64,000 nucleotides of DNA, from positions 447,501 to 511,500 of the forward strand of contig JAJTWR010000254.1 in the NCBI GenBank assembly GCA_021613335.1, in the 5' to 3' direction. This document shows, one piece after another, positions 35,063 through 51,200 of this stretch. The notes under the pieces were generated by a model that saw only the letters and a list, made by a program, of their open reading frames with translations, was not told the DNA's origin and made no database searches. How positions within the stretch are numbered: the stretch's first letter is position 1; the number at the start of each line of letters is the position of its first letter. The position numbers and the translations under genes are program-made. The DNA comes from Whitmania pigra (lineage: Eukaryota; Annelida; Clitellata; Hirudinida; Haemopidae).

Positions 35063-36040
35063 TATTTTGTCTCATGCAATTGTTGATTGTTTAATTATTT
35101 GTTGTATTTATTTAATCAGTTCCATATCGAATTCATCCATTGCCACCTGGTTTCCAACGCCTTGTGATCAATTTTCAAAGGCAACTAAAATGTTTATTAT
35201 ATTTTTATTTAAAATTTATTATCGGAAATTATTATTTATGCAATTTGATTATCTTGTTTGTTTTATTATTTGATTAAAAGTGTTATATTTGTTGCTAGAA
35301 TCGAAACAAAAGTTGACGGAACCTAACTTAAGTAGTAAATGAATGAAGTTGTAAATAATCGGAATTAATTTTATTTCTATGTAATTATAATTAAATACTG
35401 TATTTTATTTTTAATTAAATTTTTTGTAAATTTGATTTAAACTTTAAAAAACAAAATTATCCTAATGTTCGCCAGGTCAATATTTCAAGAGTTGACCTTG
35501 CGAATAAAATCTAATTTTCGTTTGAAATAATTTAGTCGTTTCAACCTTTTCAGAATTTGATGATTAACGTCGATTAAGTATTATTTATTTTAAATAAATA
35601 ATTATATGTTATTTAATCAAAATACATTAAAATCTCTTATTTTAAGGATGATTTATATCAATTCAAAATGGAACTGTTCAATGCCATTCGAAACTTTCAT
35701 TTGAGAGTCATTGCATTAACTAATATAATACTAACAAGTAATGACATAAAATCAATAAATTAATGAGGTACTATTTTACATCTAATTAATATTAATGAGA
35801 TAGCTTCCCGTCATTCATCTTCATTTGAAACAAGGACTGATTGATTTGATCCTCATGTTAACCTACGATATTTTTAGTCACAAAATTATAATTAAATTTT
35901 ATGCGTAATTTTGAAATACATGTAATAAAATAAAGCATTTATTAATAATTAAACTTTAAAGCATTCAAACATCGATCAACAAATGACAAGTATTCAGTAC
36001 ACCATTAAGAAGGTTCTTCATTTTGTATTTATATTTGTTT
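35063..36040. other. AT-rich intergenic stretch, nothing recognised
   Basis: No protein-like frame, no bounded repeat. The 68-codon frame at 35067 is low-complexity Ile/Phe-rich and unsupported. Confidence 0.5.
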
Positions 36041-36086
36041 ATTTATTTATTTAATTATTTATTTATAGTCCGTTGCATAACTGAAA
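36040..36086 (-). repeat. Solo 3' tail of the RNase H LINE
   Basis: Minus strand reads CAGTTATGCAACGGACTATA then AAATAAATAATTAAATAAAT, the same end as the element at 32191. Only the last 40-50 bp are present: an extreme 5' truncation. Confidence 0.7.
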
Positions 36087-36396
36087 ATTAAATGTAAATT
36101 TATGCAACCACATGAGGCATTGCCGTCAAGTTCCACCAATGAGGAGTGAGCTCAGATTTCATTGCAACTTCACCGACCAATCAGAGCACGGACGTGGAAT
36201 AAAGTGAGAATCACGTTCCACGGTTGCATTTCCAGCGAAGGCGGTTGTTGTTACTTCTTCGTTACTTTTACGTTACTTCTGCGCTTGCCTGGTCGCCAAC
36301 TTTTCAACCGTTAACCATTCCAGCGCTAGTCTCTTTAAAGAGTTACTTGATTCTTCCGTGACGAGTTCTTCGGGGAAGGTAAAAGTTTTGTTTGGA

Positions 36397-36417
36397 CAGG
36401 TGCACTTTAGTCAGGTG
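36397..36417 (+). promoter_or_regulatory. Two CAGGTG E-boxes just upstream of the Scratch start
   Basis: CAGGTG occurs at 36397-36402 and 36412-36417, 15 bp apart and 64-84 bp before the ATG at 36481. Snail/Scratch-type zinc fingers are known to bind this E-box. That they act here is inference. The region also has splice-donor-like GGTAAAAG at 36378 and GGTGAGTT at 36450, so a spliced 5' leader is possible. Confidence 0.4.
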
Positions 36418-36480
36418 AACAATTCGCTTAATTGCTTCCATCGGGTTATAAAGGTGAGTTGGATCCACTGAATCGACAAT

Positions 36481-39400
36481 ATGCCTCGTTCATTTCTCAA
36501 CTCTCGTTACGGCAAACAAATGAGATGCTCAGAAATAAAAAGTTCAAGAAAGATATTCTCCATATCGGATGTCATCGCACGCCCTCAAGAACTCTCAAGG
36601 AAATCAGACGAGGAACACAAGTCCATCTTCTACGATGCTTTCCCAGACAATCATGACGTCATAGCGTCGCCATCGTCATCGTCATCATCATTACCATCAC
36701 CACCGTCATCGTCATCGTCGTCATCATCTACAATTCCTTCTTCCCCAACCCTCGAGGATTCAGGAGCAGCAGGATGGTTGACCTCAAGAAGTACTGAAGG
36801 ATGGAGACACGTCAAAAAGGAAGCGATTGACGAAGGTATTGTTGACGCTCACCTCATGTCACCCTCCAACCAATCAGAGGGGAGAATTTCCGCTGGTTAG
36901 TTTAACTTATTTCTACTTAATATTAACCTCGTAATTAGTAACTGAAAATTGATATTTGATCATTTAATATTATGACGCAACTATTTCTACTATATTATAA
37001 AAAGCGTTTATTCTGGAAAGCTTCTTGAATCTCCTCACACGAATCTCGATACGACGGGCACCTGCTAAATGTCTCGAGGCGTGTTCGTGTGTGTCAAGTT
37101 CTGCCTCCAATTTAACATCTCACTGAAATCACTCAGGGGTATCTCGGCCGTCACACCCGACTGAACACTGCAACCGACGTAGCTAATTATCATCGCCCTT
37201 ACTCATCAACTACATCTTCATCTTCATGTTATTCTTCAAATATGTCAAGAATAATTCTCTTAAGTTCACATAAAACTGCAACATTTGTTTTTGCATTTTC
37301 TGGTTTCTTACATTTTTGTTCCTAAAGTCATCTTATATCGAATGGACATTTAAGAATGCTAAGTTATTGCGTTAATAACCTGGTGCAGTTACGATTACAT
37401 TGAACAATTATAATAATTACATGAACAATTATAACAATTACATGAGCAATTATAATTACATTGAAGAGTTACATTAATTAAAACTGAAATGCTCTGATTT
37501 TTAATTGGCTGTAATTCGCAACAAATAGAAGCATTAATGGAGGCGTACAGGCATTTATTGACATCCATCGCCACCTGCAACACCACCGCCATTCATCTCT
37601 TCATCCATCACTCCATCCATCCATCCATCACTCCATCCATCCATCCATCACTCCATCCATCCATCCATCACTCCATCCATCCATTCATCACTCCATCCAT
37701 CCACGCACCAATCATTCATTGTATTCACAAATCCATCTCTACATTCATTTATCCGTCCAGCCTACTACATCCATCCATCCATCCATCCATCCATCCATCC
37801 ATCCATCCATCCATCCATCAATCCATTCATCCACACATTCATCCACCCATCTAACCATCCGTCCATTCATCAATCTATTCATTCATTCATCCACCCATTC
37901 ATTCATCTAACCATCCATCCATGAATGACAAGTGATTGTTTACAAATTTCATGCATCACCTTCCATCTAATGGCAGTCCACTCTAATTTCTTAGCGGATT
38001 CCGACTCTTTCAGAAGTATTATGATGACATAACGTTCCAAAGAATTGGTATAAATTATAATTTATTTATGATTTATTATTATATTTGTCGAACCGTAATC
38101 CTTTAAAAATTTAAACATTTGTATTTTTGAATTATTATTATTGTTGCCGCTGTAACTTGTGCACTACTGGAATGAAACAGTTTTACAGCATGAGGATGTC
38201 TTGGATGAATTAAGTGACCATGAAAAGTTCAAAGTTCACGTGTCAGGAAATGTTTAACGATGTTTTAACGGCAAATAAACATAAACATACGATTTTATTA
38301 ATTCCAAATTGTTGCTTGAATAAATATTTACAGTAATTTAAGTTACTTCTTCGAAGTAATAATTTAGTCATATTAACATTAATATCTTAAGCGGTCGTGA
38401 TTACGATGACCCCGTGGTTGCAGTAACAAAGTTCACATATTTTTTGGTTAAGCCTCAGAAAATCATTATCATAATTCGCATGAGATAATCGTAAACATTT
38501 AAAAATATTTCAACGCTTTCACTGTTTTCCTATTAAGTTTTACAAAAAAAGCATAATTATTTATTTATAATGACTCTCATCTTCAGATGTTCAGAGTTTT
38601 AAAACAAATGAAGGAGAAATATTATTAAAATGGTTGATAGTAATTGGAAATATTACTAAAATGGTTGATAATAACTTGAAATATTATTAAAATGGTTGAT
38701 AATAATTTGAAATATTAAGAATATTAAAAATATTGGTAATAATTTTAAAAAATATCAGAAAAGATAATAATTCGAGAAGTTGAAATGATCTCTTCCGCAT
38801 CAGTTATCCTCCTGCTTTTGCATACACATACAGACGATACATACGAGCCCTCCAGATGATTCGAAACACGTGGGGTTGGCGTGGGAAAAATGCACGGAAG
38901 ATGTTATAATTGGTGCTAACAGGTATGCAGCTAAGGTGTTGAAGTGATTTTAAAATGACTCTTTTGATGGCTTTGAAGTTGCTCATTCAACGATCCGTGG
39001 TCACGTGATGTGTCCAGGTTCTCGTTGCCGGTTTCCATGAGAAAGGAATTCTTCAATCAACCGACGAAGCGCCTCGTCTGACGGAGTAGATTTTGTTTCA
39101 ACACACGTGAATTCACTCCAGGAAGCATTCGTACTCGTTAGCCTCCTCCATGTGGACCGTGCGAATGCGAAGTTGATGAGCAGACCACTCCGAGTCCAAA
39201 CATCGAGAGCAGCCATGTTGCACTTGTCAGCACTCTCGGAGGAAGTTTTGATCTTCCAACTTTGACACCCGATACGAGGTCACGTGAGAATCGTCCTGCA
39301 TTCCACTCCTCGGCACTCCTCGGCACTCCTTAGCACTCCTTAGCAATCGGCGTTTCTAAATCAAAAGGCCATTTCAAAACAAGAGGAAAATAGTGGAATT

Positions 39401-39686
39401 CTTGAAAAGCATTTGGTTCGACTTGTGCTCGTGATCGGAAGCTTATTTACGATCGTCTGTATTTTTGTCTGTTCGATCGTCTGTTCGAGAAGAATCGAAG
39501 CTTGAAAACCGATAGTCGGAGATAACCTCTGTTGCCGGGAAAAGTAGTTCCATAAATATTTCATCGCACGAGGCTGCTTCAATTACACCACCGATCTTTC
39601 AATCCTCAGACCGACACCACCTTCACAAACGCTTCCGCGATGATGTTGATGATGATGATGATGTTGATGATGATGATGATTGATGT

Positions 39687-39780
<94 letters not shown>

Positions 39781-39918
39781 TTGATGATGATGATGTGATG
39801 ATGATGATGATGCTGATGATGATGATGATGATGTTGATGATGACGATGATGATGATGAGATGATGATGATGATGATGTGATGATGATGATGATGATATGA
39901 TGATGATGATGATGATGA

Positions 39919-39960
<42 letters not shown>

Positions 39961-39984
39961 GATGATGATGATGATGATGGATGA

Positions 39985-40022
<38 letters not shown>

Positions 40023-40046
40023 TGATGATGATGATGATGATGATGC

Positions 40047-40078
<32 letters not shown>

Positions 40079-43020
40079 TGATGATGATGATAATGTTGTT
40101 GATGATGATGATGAATGATGATGATGATGATAGCGGTTGTAAACAAGAGCAATAATAGTAATAACAATAACAACAACATCATCATAGTAATAATAACAAA
40201 TGAATAATAACAGTAATAACAGTGATAATAATAATTCAATAGTAATAATAATAATATTGCTAATAGATGGGTTAAGAATGGAATAGGAAGATATTATGAT
40301 GTGATGGATGACAGGAATGATTTGTTTACGACTAAACAATCATTCGTCGCTAGCAACGTTCACTTTCTTTACCATAATCATTACAAGTCCTTACAAATTG
40401 TTACAACCTATTACTAATTATAAAATCATTACAAATCATTAAACATTTTTACAACTTATTATAAATTATAAAATCATTATAATTCATTACAAAACCTTAC
40501 AAAATTATAACAAATTATAAAATAATTACAATATATTACAATTCATTACAAATTGTTACAATTCATTACACATTGTTACAATTCATTACAAATTATTAGA
40601 AGTTATAAAAAAATAAGTTTTAGTAATTATAAGGATTAAAAATCCCGCAGTAATTATCGATAAAAAGATGTTCAATAGTAGAAGAACTCAATTAAGTTTT
40701 CAAACAATTATGAAATACGGCGGTCAAAAATCATTCGAATTAACATTCTGCATATTAATTAGCATAATTTAATAATAATAATTTAATAATAATATTCATA
40801 ATTAATTAATAATTACTAATAATAACAACTATTTAATAGTATTAACAACTTATTATTATTACATTATTGGTACAACAATAATAATATTTTGGTATTAATA
40901 GTATTCAATAATTGATATTATTATTATTACTGTTATTGTTAATATAATTATTATTATCGTCAGTTATAATTATTTTGACAATAATAATATTCATAATTTT
41001 TATTATTAATTATTACGTAGTACACTATTAATTATTAATGGCGCTTGTTGTGAGATTCGAAGGAGAACACAAGAACAGGCAACAAAAACTTCTTCATTCG
41101 TGGGAATCTAACTCCCCCTCACAACTGTTACTCCTTCACTCCTTCATCAATCCATTCATTATTATTATAGTTACTACACCCTATCAGGTAACCAATTACA
41201 TTTTAATGCTGCATTATCATTTATTACAAATTTATTCAAAAATTATCTTATTTCATCGTAATTACTTGACCCGTTAATATTTATTATGCTATTTTTATTA
41301 TTATTTAACTAATTGATATTTATTAATAAATATAATCTGTTTGTCATCATTAATTATGCAACCAAAGTCATTATTGTAACTCCAGTGTGTTGTTGCAACA
41401 TAATATGCTTCGTAATGTTGAAATATAAATTTACTTTCAAATAAATATGAGCGAGGCACATGTGAATGGTTTATTTGTTCACTGGTCATTCTATCGCAGG
41501 AATGCACTCTTAAAAACAAATTATGAACACAACAAAAACAACAATTACTAATATTGTTATTATAATTATCATCATCACCATCGTCGTCGTCACCATAATC
41601 ATCATCATCATCGTCATCATCAACAATAATATTATGCAGGTTGTTGTAACGGTGAAGATAATATTTGTTTACGAAGTTAATATCATCTCCATCATTGCAC
41701 CAACACGATTCCAATCTTCATCGTGGTCAGCTTGTGGTCAATGTTTACGTTCAACAAAACTTGATCCCATCCCGATGTTTACGCATTGTCTCCTAGCAAC
41801 AATAATCATTCAAAAAGGCGCCTACGTTCGTAAATTCACTAAAAGTTGTTAAAAGAGGTTAAAATAATTAATCATCGAATTAATCGTTATTTTTCGATAT
41901 TACCCTGAAATGAATTCCGAATTAAGTCCTTAAAATTCCACGAAATTTCTTTCCAGGATCAGGAAGTGGAGGTCATTCAGACGTCGATCCCTTGGAAAAC
42001 TTCAAACATTTCAAAAACCTTTGCGCATTTCCGTTTGTTTTAAATTCGGAACAGCACTGGAAAGAACAAACGCCTCCAGTGATTCATTGCGCCTCTCAAC
42101 GCGGAACTTCCGCGGATAATTTTCCTAATTTTCTTCATTTTTGGAGTCACGAAAAACTCGCCTGCAGTCCTTTCTTCCTGCCGTTTCAGTGGTTCAAAGC
42201 GAACGATGGGCGCGTTTTTTACGACCACCCACGTTCTCATCCGCCGCCCATGTTCAACTTCTTATATCCTCCCACGAGTCTCACGAAGAACCAATCTTTT
42301 TCTCCATGCATTCAACCGACTTCTCAGCCGCTGACCGACTCCCACGCGTGTCCCGACTGCGGCAAGCGATACAGCACTTCCAGCAACCTGGCCCGTCACA
42401 GACAGAGCCACAAGCAAGCGATTGGCAACTCGTCGTCGTCGTCGTCATCCTCCGACAACGTGGACAAACAAAGTAGGAAATGTCCTCATTGTGACAAGAC
42501 CTACGTCTCGGTGCCCGCTTTCAACATGCACGTCAGAACCCACAACCAGGGCTGCGTCTGTCCACACTGCGGTAAAAAGTTCAGTCGCCCGTGGCTGTTG
42601 CAGGGCCACCTGAGGACTCACACAGGAGAAAAACCTTTCAGGTTCACGGGGAAAGAGATTTTTCTTTTTCGTAAAACTTCGAGTTTTCAACGTTTCTTAG
42701 CTCTAAGTTGAAATTACCACTCGAATAAAGAAATGAAAACGGTTGATGAATGATAACATGTCAAATGCGATTTAATATTACAAATACGGACATGCATGAA
42801 TAAACTTTATAAACACAATTTATGTCTTGGCAGGTGCTCCCAATGCTCGAAAACTTTTGCAGACAAATCCAACCTTAGGGCTCACATTCAAACCCATTCG
42901 ACGGAAAAACCATTCGTCTGTGGACGTTGCAAGAAGGCTTTCGCCCTGAAGAGTTATTTGTACAAACACGAGGAATCATCCTGCATGAGGAGCTCCAAGT
43001 TCTTTGTTGGCATCGCATGA
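36481..43020 (+). CDS. SCRT: Scratch-type C2H2 zinc-finger transcription factor (Snail superfamily)
   Basis: Nuclear repressor of the Snail/Scratch superfamily. Three exons: 36481-36895, 41957-42641 and 42834-43020, with matching phases. It opens with [13 protein letters not shown], a SNAG-type repression motif. A serine-rich linker follows (residues about 60-85), then a long divergent middle. Five fingers: [80 protein letters not shown] and [20 protein letters not shown]. Finger 2 ([10 protein letters not shown]) and finger 5 (FALKSYL.KH) follow Scratch and not Snail/Slug (finger 5 FSRMSLLHKH). A Ser-rich insert lies between fingers 1 and 2. The last intron splits finger 4 from the linker TGEKPFR. 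The 5.1-kb first intron is full of microsatellites. The ATG is chosen because the SNAG motif must be at the N-terminus. Confidence 0.93.
37600..37926. repeat. ATCC/CATC tetranucleotide array in the Scratch intron
   Basis: ATCC units dominate, interrupted by regularly spaced ATCACTCC phrases in the first part and ATTC variants in the last. The Pro/Ser/His/Ile-rich frames (37537-37910) are artefacts. Confidence 0.93.
38605..38735. repeat. AT-rich minisatellite, about 34-bp unit
   Basis: GAAATATTATTAAAATGGTT followed by GATAATAATT repeats three to four times with drift. In the first intron of Scratch. Confidence 0.7.
39636..40135. repeat. GAT trinucleotide array in the Scratch intron
   Basis: About 500 bp of GAT/ATG triplets with occasional GTT, GCT and GAC variants and several single-base phase slips. 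On the plus strand this is the complement of the ATC array at 19387. The poly-His, poly-Ser and poly-Ile minus-strand frames across it are artefacts. Confidence 0.96.
40370..40610. repeat. Degenerate short tandem repeat (TTACAA-based)
   Basis: Repeating phrases TTACAATTCATTACAAATTG and ATTATAAAATCATTA cover about 240 bp with no fixed period. Intron of Scratch. Confidence 0.6.
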
Positions 43021-45200
<2,180 letters not shown>

Positions 45201-48200
45201 ATGAGCAATTCACAAGGGGATAGTGCAAACGGAAAGTTGTGCGACTCACAGGAAGCGCTTCCGAGCGGTGGTGGAGATGCTTTGAAGCCATCAAAGTGTG
45301 TTTGATTTGTTGTTGACTTTTAAACTTTGTTCAAATATTTTGAAAGTGTTTTAAAAATGCTTTGTTATTTTTTAGGGGTTGTGATGTGGATGGAAAGGAA
45401 AATGAACCACTAAGCAATGAAAACGGTCAAGCCTATGAGGTTATTGATTTGTGGAATCCTTGATAACGACGTTGCAATTACTAATGCTTATTTCGCAATA
45501 TTCATCTTAAATTTCTTGATGACGTTTAATAAAAATTCACAAAAAATCAGTTGCATTTAAAGGCAATATTTGTACAATTGCACTGATATTGCAATTAATG
45601 CCTTCATCATAATTAAAATATTGATAAAGATTGTTATTGATTGGTCACATACTTGATTAATTTCAGGGTGGCAGTGAGAAGACATCTGAAGATGAATTAG
45701 TGGGTTGATTGTTGATTGCCATGGAACATTCACAAAGGAATACAAATTTTGTATTTTTTGACAGAAGCAATTGAAAGAGTTTATAGCAGAAGTTGAAGAG
45801 AAAATCAACTTCAAATCAAAACTGAGGCAGGAGAACATTTCAGCTACTGGTTTGTTTTGTTTGTGGCAGTCATACTAGTAATGGTGGTAATAGTTGTAGT
45901 CTGGTATCATAAGTCTCTCAGTAAGTTGATGTATAACTCTTCCTAGCTACATTGTTACTTTTTATTTTTTTTACGTTAAGTGTCGTGTTCGCGATCCGCC
46001 ACAAAGCGCCCTTCGGATGCGTCGCTATAGAAATGGTTGAGCGCCCTGAAGCTTATGGCGCTATACAAGTAAACATATTCCTACATTGGATTGTTATCAC
46101 TCGCAGAAAATCCACCTGACGAATCGCTTTTTGGGAAACTCGATTCCAACCTGAAGAAGACGAGTGCATTTGTGAAGAAATTGGTCAGTTGAAACCCATT
46201 GTTTCATTTGAATGTTCTTTTATATTTGTGTACTGAGGATGTAATGCACATATATGTACATATGTAAGAAATTGGCATCTGATAGTAAAATATGAAATAA
46301 TTTATTAATTATATGATCAATCAAGATTCATTAAATTTATGATTTATTCATTAATTTTATGATCAATCAACTTGTGTCATCAGAAAACTGTCACAGAAAC
46401 TCAGAAAGATGCACTAATGAAAGACTGCAGGACATTCAACCTGACGAGATACATAGGAGAAATTGTACGATAGTTTTGCAAAAAAACCTGAACGTGGATA
46501 TTTATAAAAACAATTAATTAATTTCTGCAGGCCTCTGCCCTCGTCGAAGCAAAATTAAAAATGTCCGACGTGAACTGCGTCCTCTCCATTTGCTCTCTCA
46601 TTCATCAACGATATTCGGAATTTTCAAAAACCTTTTTGGAGCACTGGCAGAAAAACTCCTTGATCAAGAAGGATGACAAAGTGAGTGACTTATTCCTGTT
46701 TTGAAGTTGCAAAAGCATGATTGTAAATTGAAGTAAATTTGGTTTTTAGTCTAATTGAAGCAAATTTGTTTTTAGTCTAATTGAAGTAAATTTGGTTTTT
46801 AGTCTATAAACCTCAGCAAGTTGAGGGTCGATTTGAGGCTTTTCGGTGACCTCATTTGCATTGGTGTCCTGCCTGAGAAGGAAGGTCTGACGGTGTTGGC
46901 CACTCAACTCAACCTGCTCACTTCTAATGACAAGGAGGAGTTTAATAACCTTTCCATCATCATAAGCTTCTGCAAACACTGCGGGGATGATTATGCAGGA
47001 CTTGTTCCACAAAAGATGAGGTAACTTCGTGGTGCTTTTTGTGCTCATTTTTACTTCCGTTGGACGAGGGATTTGAGGTTTCAGCTGATTTCGTTTTTTA
47101 AATCAACTTTTGTTTGCAGAGAATTGGCTGAAAAGTACAAGCTGATAATTCCTTACAATCAGGTTTGTAAACATCTCGTGACATGACTTAATTTGTCTCA
47201 CGTAATAGTTGCATCTTATTCAGTAATTAATGCCATGTGCTTATTGAGTTGAAAGTATATGATTTAATACACTGAGGTTCTCAAAAACACGTTTGCGATT
47301 GAATTTATACAGAATTGTGCTATAGGGCTTTTAGTTTTTGTGAGACGTTGTCAATGCAGATTTTAATCATTTTCATAAACTTTTGATGGCTTCCCAAGCT
47401 TACACTTCAAATTAAAAATTCTAGTTTTTGAAGAGTGACAGACAGAAAGCATGCAGGTCACTGTTAAAAGATTATTATCAAGCATTTTCAAGGTTCGTCA
47501 CATCCAAGTGCAAAGAATTGAGAGAACTGGAGAAGCAAAACAGGAAGATGCTGAAGGTGAGCAATTGGAATCTTCATCATCATCATCATCATCATGGTGT
47601 TATTAACAACAACGATGTTCATACTTCAGATGAGAGGGGAGTTAACTGCAGAAAGAAAGGACAAATATGAATTGTGCCATCAGAACTTCCAGAAGCTTCT
47701 ACAGAATGGTTTGATCTTCTCTGTAAGTTTAAATGTTGATGAGATGGTGATTGATTATGATTATGATGATGGAAATGCATTAATTTTTAATTTTGCAGGA
47801 CTTACTTGGTGAACCTGCACCACACATTCCAAAGGAAGGTTTCTGATCATCTCTGTTATATAATAAATTAAATTGACTATTTATTATTCATACTTGTGAG
47901 GACTGGTTGGCTAATTAACTCTTAAATAATCAAAATTCTATAATTAACAGAATTAAAAGCAGAAGAGGAGGTGTTTGTTGGTGACATCATCTTCCCTCAC
48001 AGGGGTGATGTGAGTTGAACAAAGTTATCTTCTTAAGTATATGTAACCATTTATTTATATTGGTGACTGTTGAAGCTGAATGATGCCAATGAAAATGGCC
48101 TTTATGAAGACGAAGACACGAGGCAGTTCTATGAGTCCCTACCTGATTTGAAGTCTCTAATTCCTGGGGTCAGTTTTACTAAGATTTACTATTATTGCAT

Positions 48201-51200
48201 ATTTTTTATCCTGGGCAGTTCTGTTTCCTTTAGTTATAATTAAATATAGTTTTAAATTCTAAATTTTAGATCCTCTACAAAGACAGCGAGCAGGCCATCA
48301 TAACTAATGTGGATATTCCAACAGACGAAGGTGTGGTTGGATGCTAGTTAAAAATTAATAATATAATTATATTAATAATTAAATATTAATATTAATGATG
48401 ATGATAATGATAATAAATGATAATGATGATGATAATAATTGATAATGATGATAATTGATAATAATGATGATTAAATATTAATATTAATATTTAATTTTAC
48501 GTTAATATTTATGTTTACATTGTGATGAGATCAGATGTTAATCCTTAAAATCCATAAAAATCTGAAATTGAAGATCTTGAAATAACTGAGGATGTCATGC
48601 CATCGCTTGAGGAGGTTAAAGATTTGAATCTCGAAGAAACCAAATCAACAGAACCTGAGAAAGCATTTAATGGAGAATGTTTGGAATTGGAAAACGGTGA
48701 GGAATGTTTGTGTAGTAGTTCATTATAGTGCCTTATGCATAGCGTCAGAGGTGCTTTTTGTAACCATTTATATATCGCTCCTTCCCAAGGGCACTCATGG
48801 CAGCGCAGGCTAGGTTTCAAACACGACGCATTACGACTGTTGCCATTACCGTCATTACGCAGGCACGAAACCCGTTCGGCCAGCCTGCCCGGTCTTTGTT
48901 TTTCTACAATTTTTGTTGAAACACAAAACAAATAAAAAGTAGGACTCACAGGAAAAGGGTCGTGTTAAATGAAAAAAATTCATGCATCCCAGGGAATCTT
49001 AGCCACTAAGTGCTGGATATATTGTTTAAATGAGAGATGTTGGTTGTTAAAGTATACAAGAGAGTTACCAACATAAACATAACAATCATTCACAACAAGG
49101 TATGTACTCACCAAATGTAACATCATACATGCGGTTGATAGACAAGAGTTTACTTACTACTTTTTATATGTTAATTACCTGACAGTTTTTGGCTAACATT
49201 ATGTAATATTGTTTTTATTTGCACTTCCAGAGGATGAAGCCAATGTTGCTGGTACGTCGAGGGAGTTGTTCGAGACCTACCTCAACAATCTGCCTAACTG
49301 CATCAACAGAGATCTTGTTGACAAGGTTGATTGCAAAGTCTATGTTTTTTATTTTGTTTCATTTTATTAAATGTACGGGTTATGATTTAATGCTACTTTT
49401 AAATTTCAGTGTTATATCTATTTTCACTATGATGATGATGATTATTATTATTAACACTATTCTTCTCTTTGCACCCCTAAAATTTGCTAATTTATCTTCT
49501 GTAAATGTGCATCCTTAGGCAGCCATAGAATTTTGCATGAACTTCAACACCAAGGCAAACAGACGGAAACTTGCAAGGACCTTGTACAGTGTACAGAGAA
49601 TGAGGTAATGACATTGTTTCGAGTCGGCGTGCGAGGGTTGCGTGCCTGCGAACGACGGTGAAAGCAGCAGTCGTTACGTGTCGTGTTCGCAACCCAGCTC
49701 GCACCGCCAGGGAGCGCCCTGGGATAGGGGCGCTATATAAATGGTAGGTCGATTAAGTGCCTTCACATCCTGTTGGGATACGTAAGGCACTCAAAAAATT
49801 GGCTAAATAAATAAAAATAAAATAAAAAAATTGTTTCAATAATTATTATTATAATTTATGCTATCATAAAATTCTTTAATTTAGTAGTTCAAGTTTTTGC
49901 ATGTTTTGCACAGACATGACCTTCTGCCCTTCTATTCTCGTCTTGTGGCAACCCTCCATCCGTGCATGCCAGGATTGTCAGCTGAACTCATTGCTCTGCT
50001 TAAAGATGAATTCAATTTCATTGTTAGATCCTTTTGTTTTAGAAGTGTTTATTCTGTTATTCCAAACAAACACCAACGGTTACTTTGTTTACATTGTATT
50101 TGTTGTAGATGAGGAAGAAAGACCAGATGAACATAGAATCAAAACTAAAAGTCGTTCGATTCTTAGGTGAGTTTGCGTTAAGGAACACTTGCAATTTTAA
50201 ACCTAAAATAAGCTCTTTAATACTCCTGCAATTAATTCTTGTTTTGTGTAACATTTTAAATTTTATGGTTAATTGCAATTGTTTATCAATTTTAGGAGAA
50301 CTAACCAAGTTTCAAATGCTTAGCAAATCAGAAGCACTTTTCTGCTTAAAGGTTTGACCAACATTTAACAATAATGTAATAGCTAACAAATATTTTATTT
50401 ATTCATCCAAGGGTAAAATTAATTGCCTGATAAAATGATGTTAGACGTTTTTTTATGTCATCGCAGAGATTCTTCCAAGATTTTGCTCATCACAACATTG
50501 AAATGGCCTGTTCGTTCCTGGAGAGTTGTGGAAGGTATTTGTACAGGAGTCCCGAGTCCTTTTACAGGATGAAGAATTATCTTGTAAGATTGTAATTGTA
50601 ATTAATTTATATAGCGCCATATGCATAGCATCAGAGGCGTTCTTCTAACCGTTCATATAGCACTATGTGGCAGTGCAGGCTGGGCTTTGAACACAACACG
50701 TTACGACTGTTGCCAGTAACACTGCATGCAGGAACGTAACCCATTCAGTTTGAATTTAAGCAATGTTGATTTATGATGGATTTAACTTTGTAGGATGTCA
50801 TGATGAGAAAGAAAGCTGCTCTACATCTGGACACCAGATACATAACAATGATTGAGAATGCTTACTACTACAGCAACCCGCCTGAAAACATGAAACGGGA
50901 GACTGCAAAGAAACTTCCCCCTCTTTTCCAATACATCGAGCGCTTGTTGTTCAAAGATCTTTCCAAGATAAATGTCGAGAAGGTTTTAAAGCAGATGAGG
51001 AAGTTGAACTGGAACGATCCCGAGGTATTTGTATTCTTCGTGTGCTTTGAATTGTGAATGGCCTGACAGTATTTCTCACTTCAGCTGAAATTATTCATCA
51101 TCAAATCATTCACTTCAATCTGGAAGGCCAAATATAACTGCATTCACTGCTGTGCTAACCTGCTCTCAGGCCTTTGCCAATACCAGGTGATTTGTGTTGG

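Noticed and set aside
37537..37910. Frames rich in His, Pro, Ser and Ile, like a repeat protein
   Set aside because: They come from the ATCC tetranucleotide array.
38804..39326. Minus-strand frames such as [16 protein letters not shown] in the Scratch intron
   Set aside because: Composition is protein-like, but I found no homology, splice partner or conserved motif. Left unannotated; an antisense gene is not excluded.
39583..40339. Minus-strand frames of 218 and 238 residues rich in His, Ser and Ile
   Set aside because: They are translations of the GAT array in the Scratch intron.
47570..47600. Poly-His stretch at the end of a UPF2 frame
   Set aside because: It lies beyond the splice donor at 47557 in an intronic ATC repeat.
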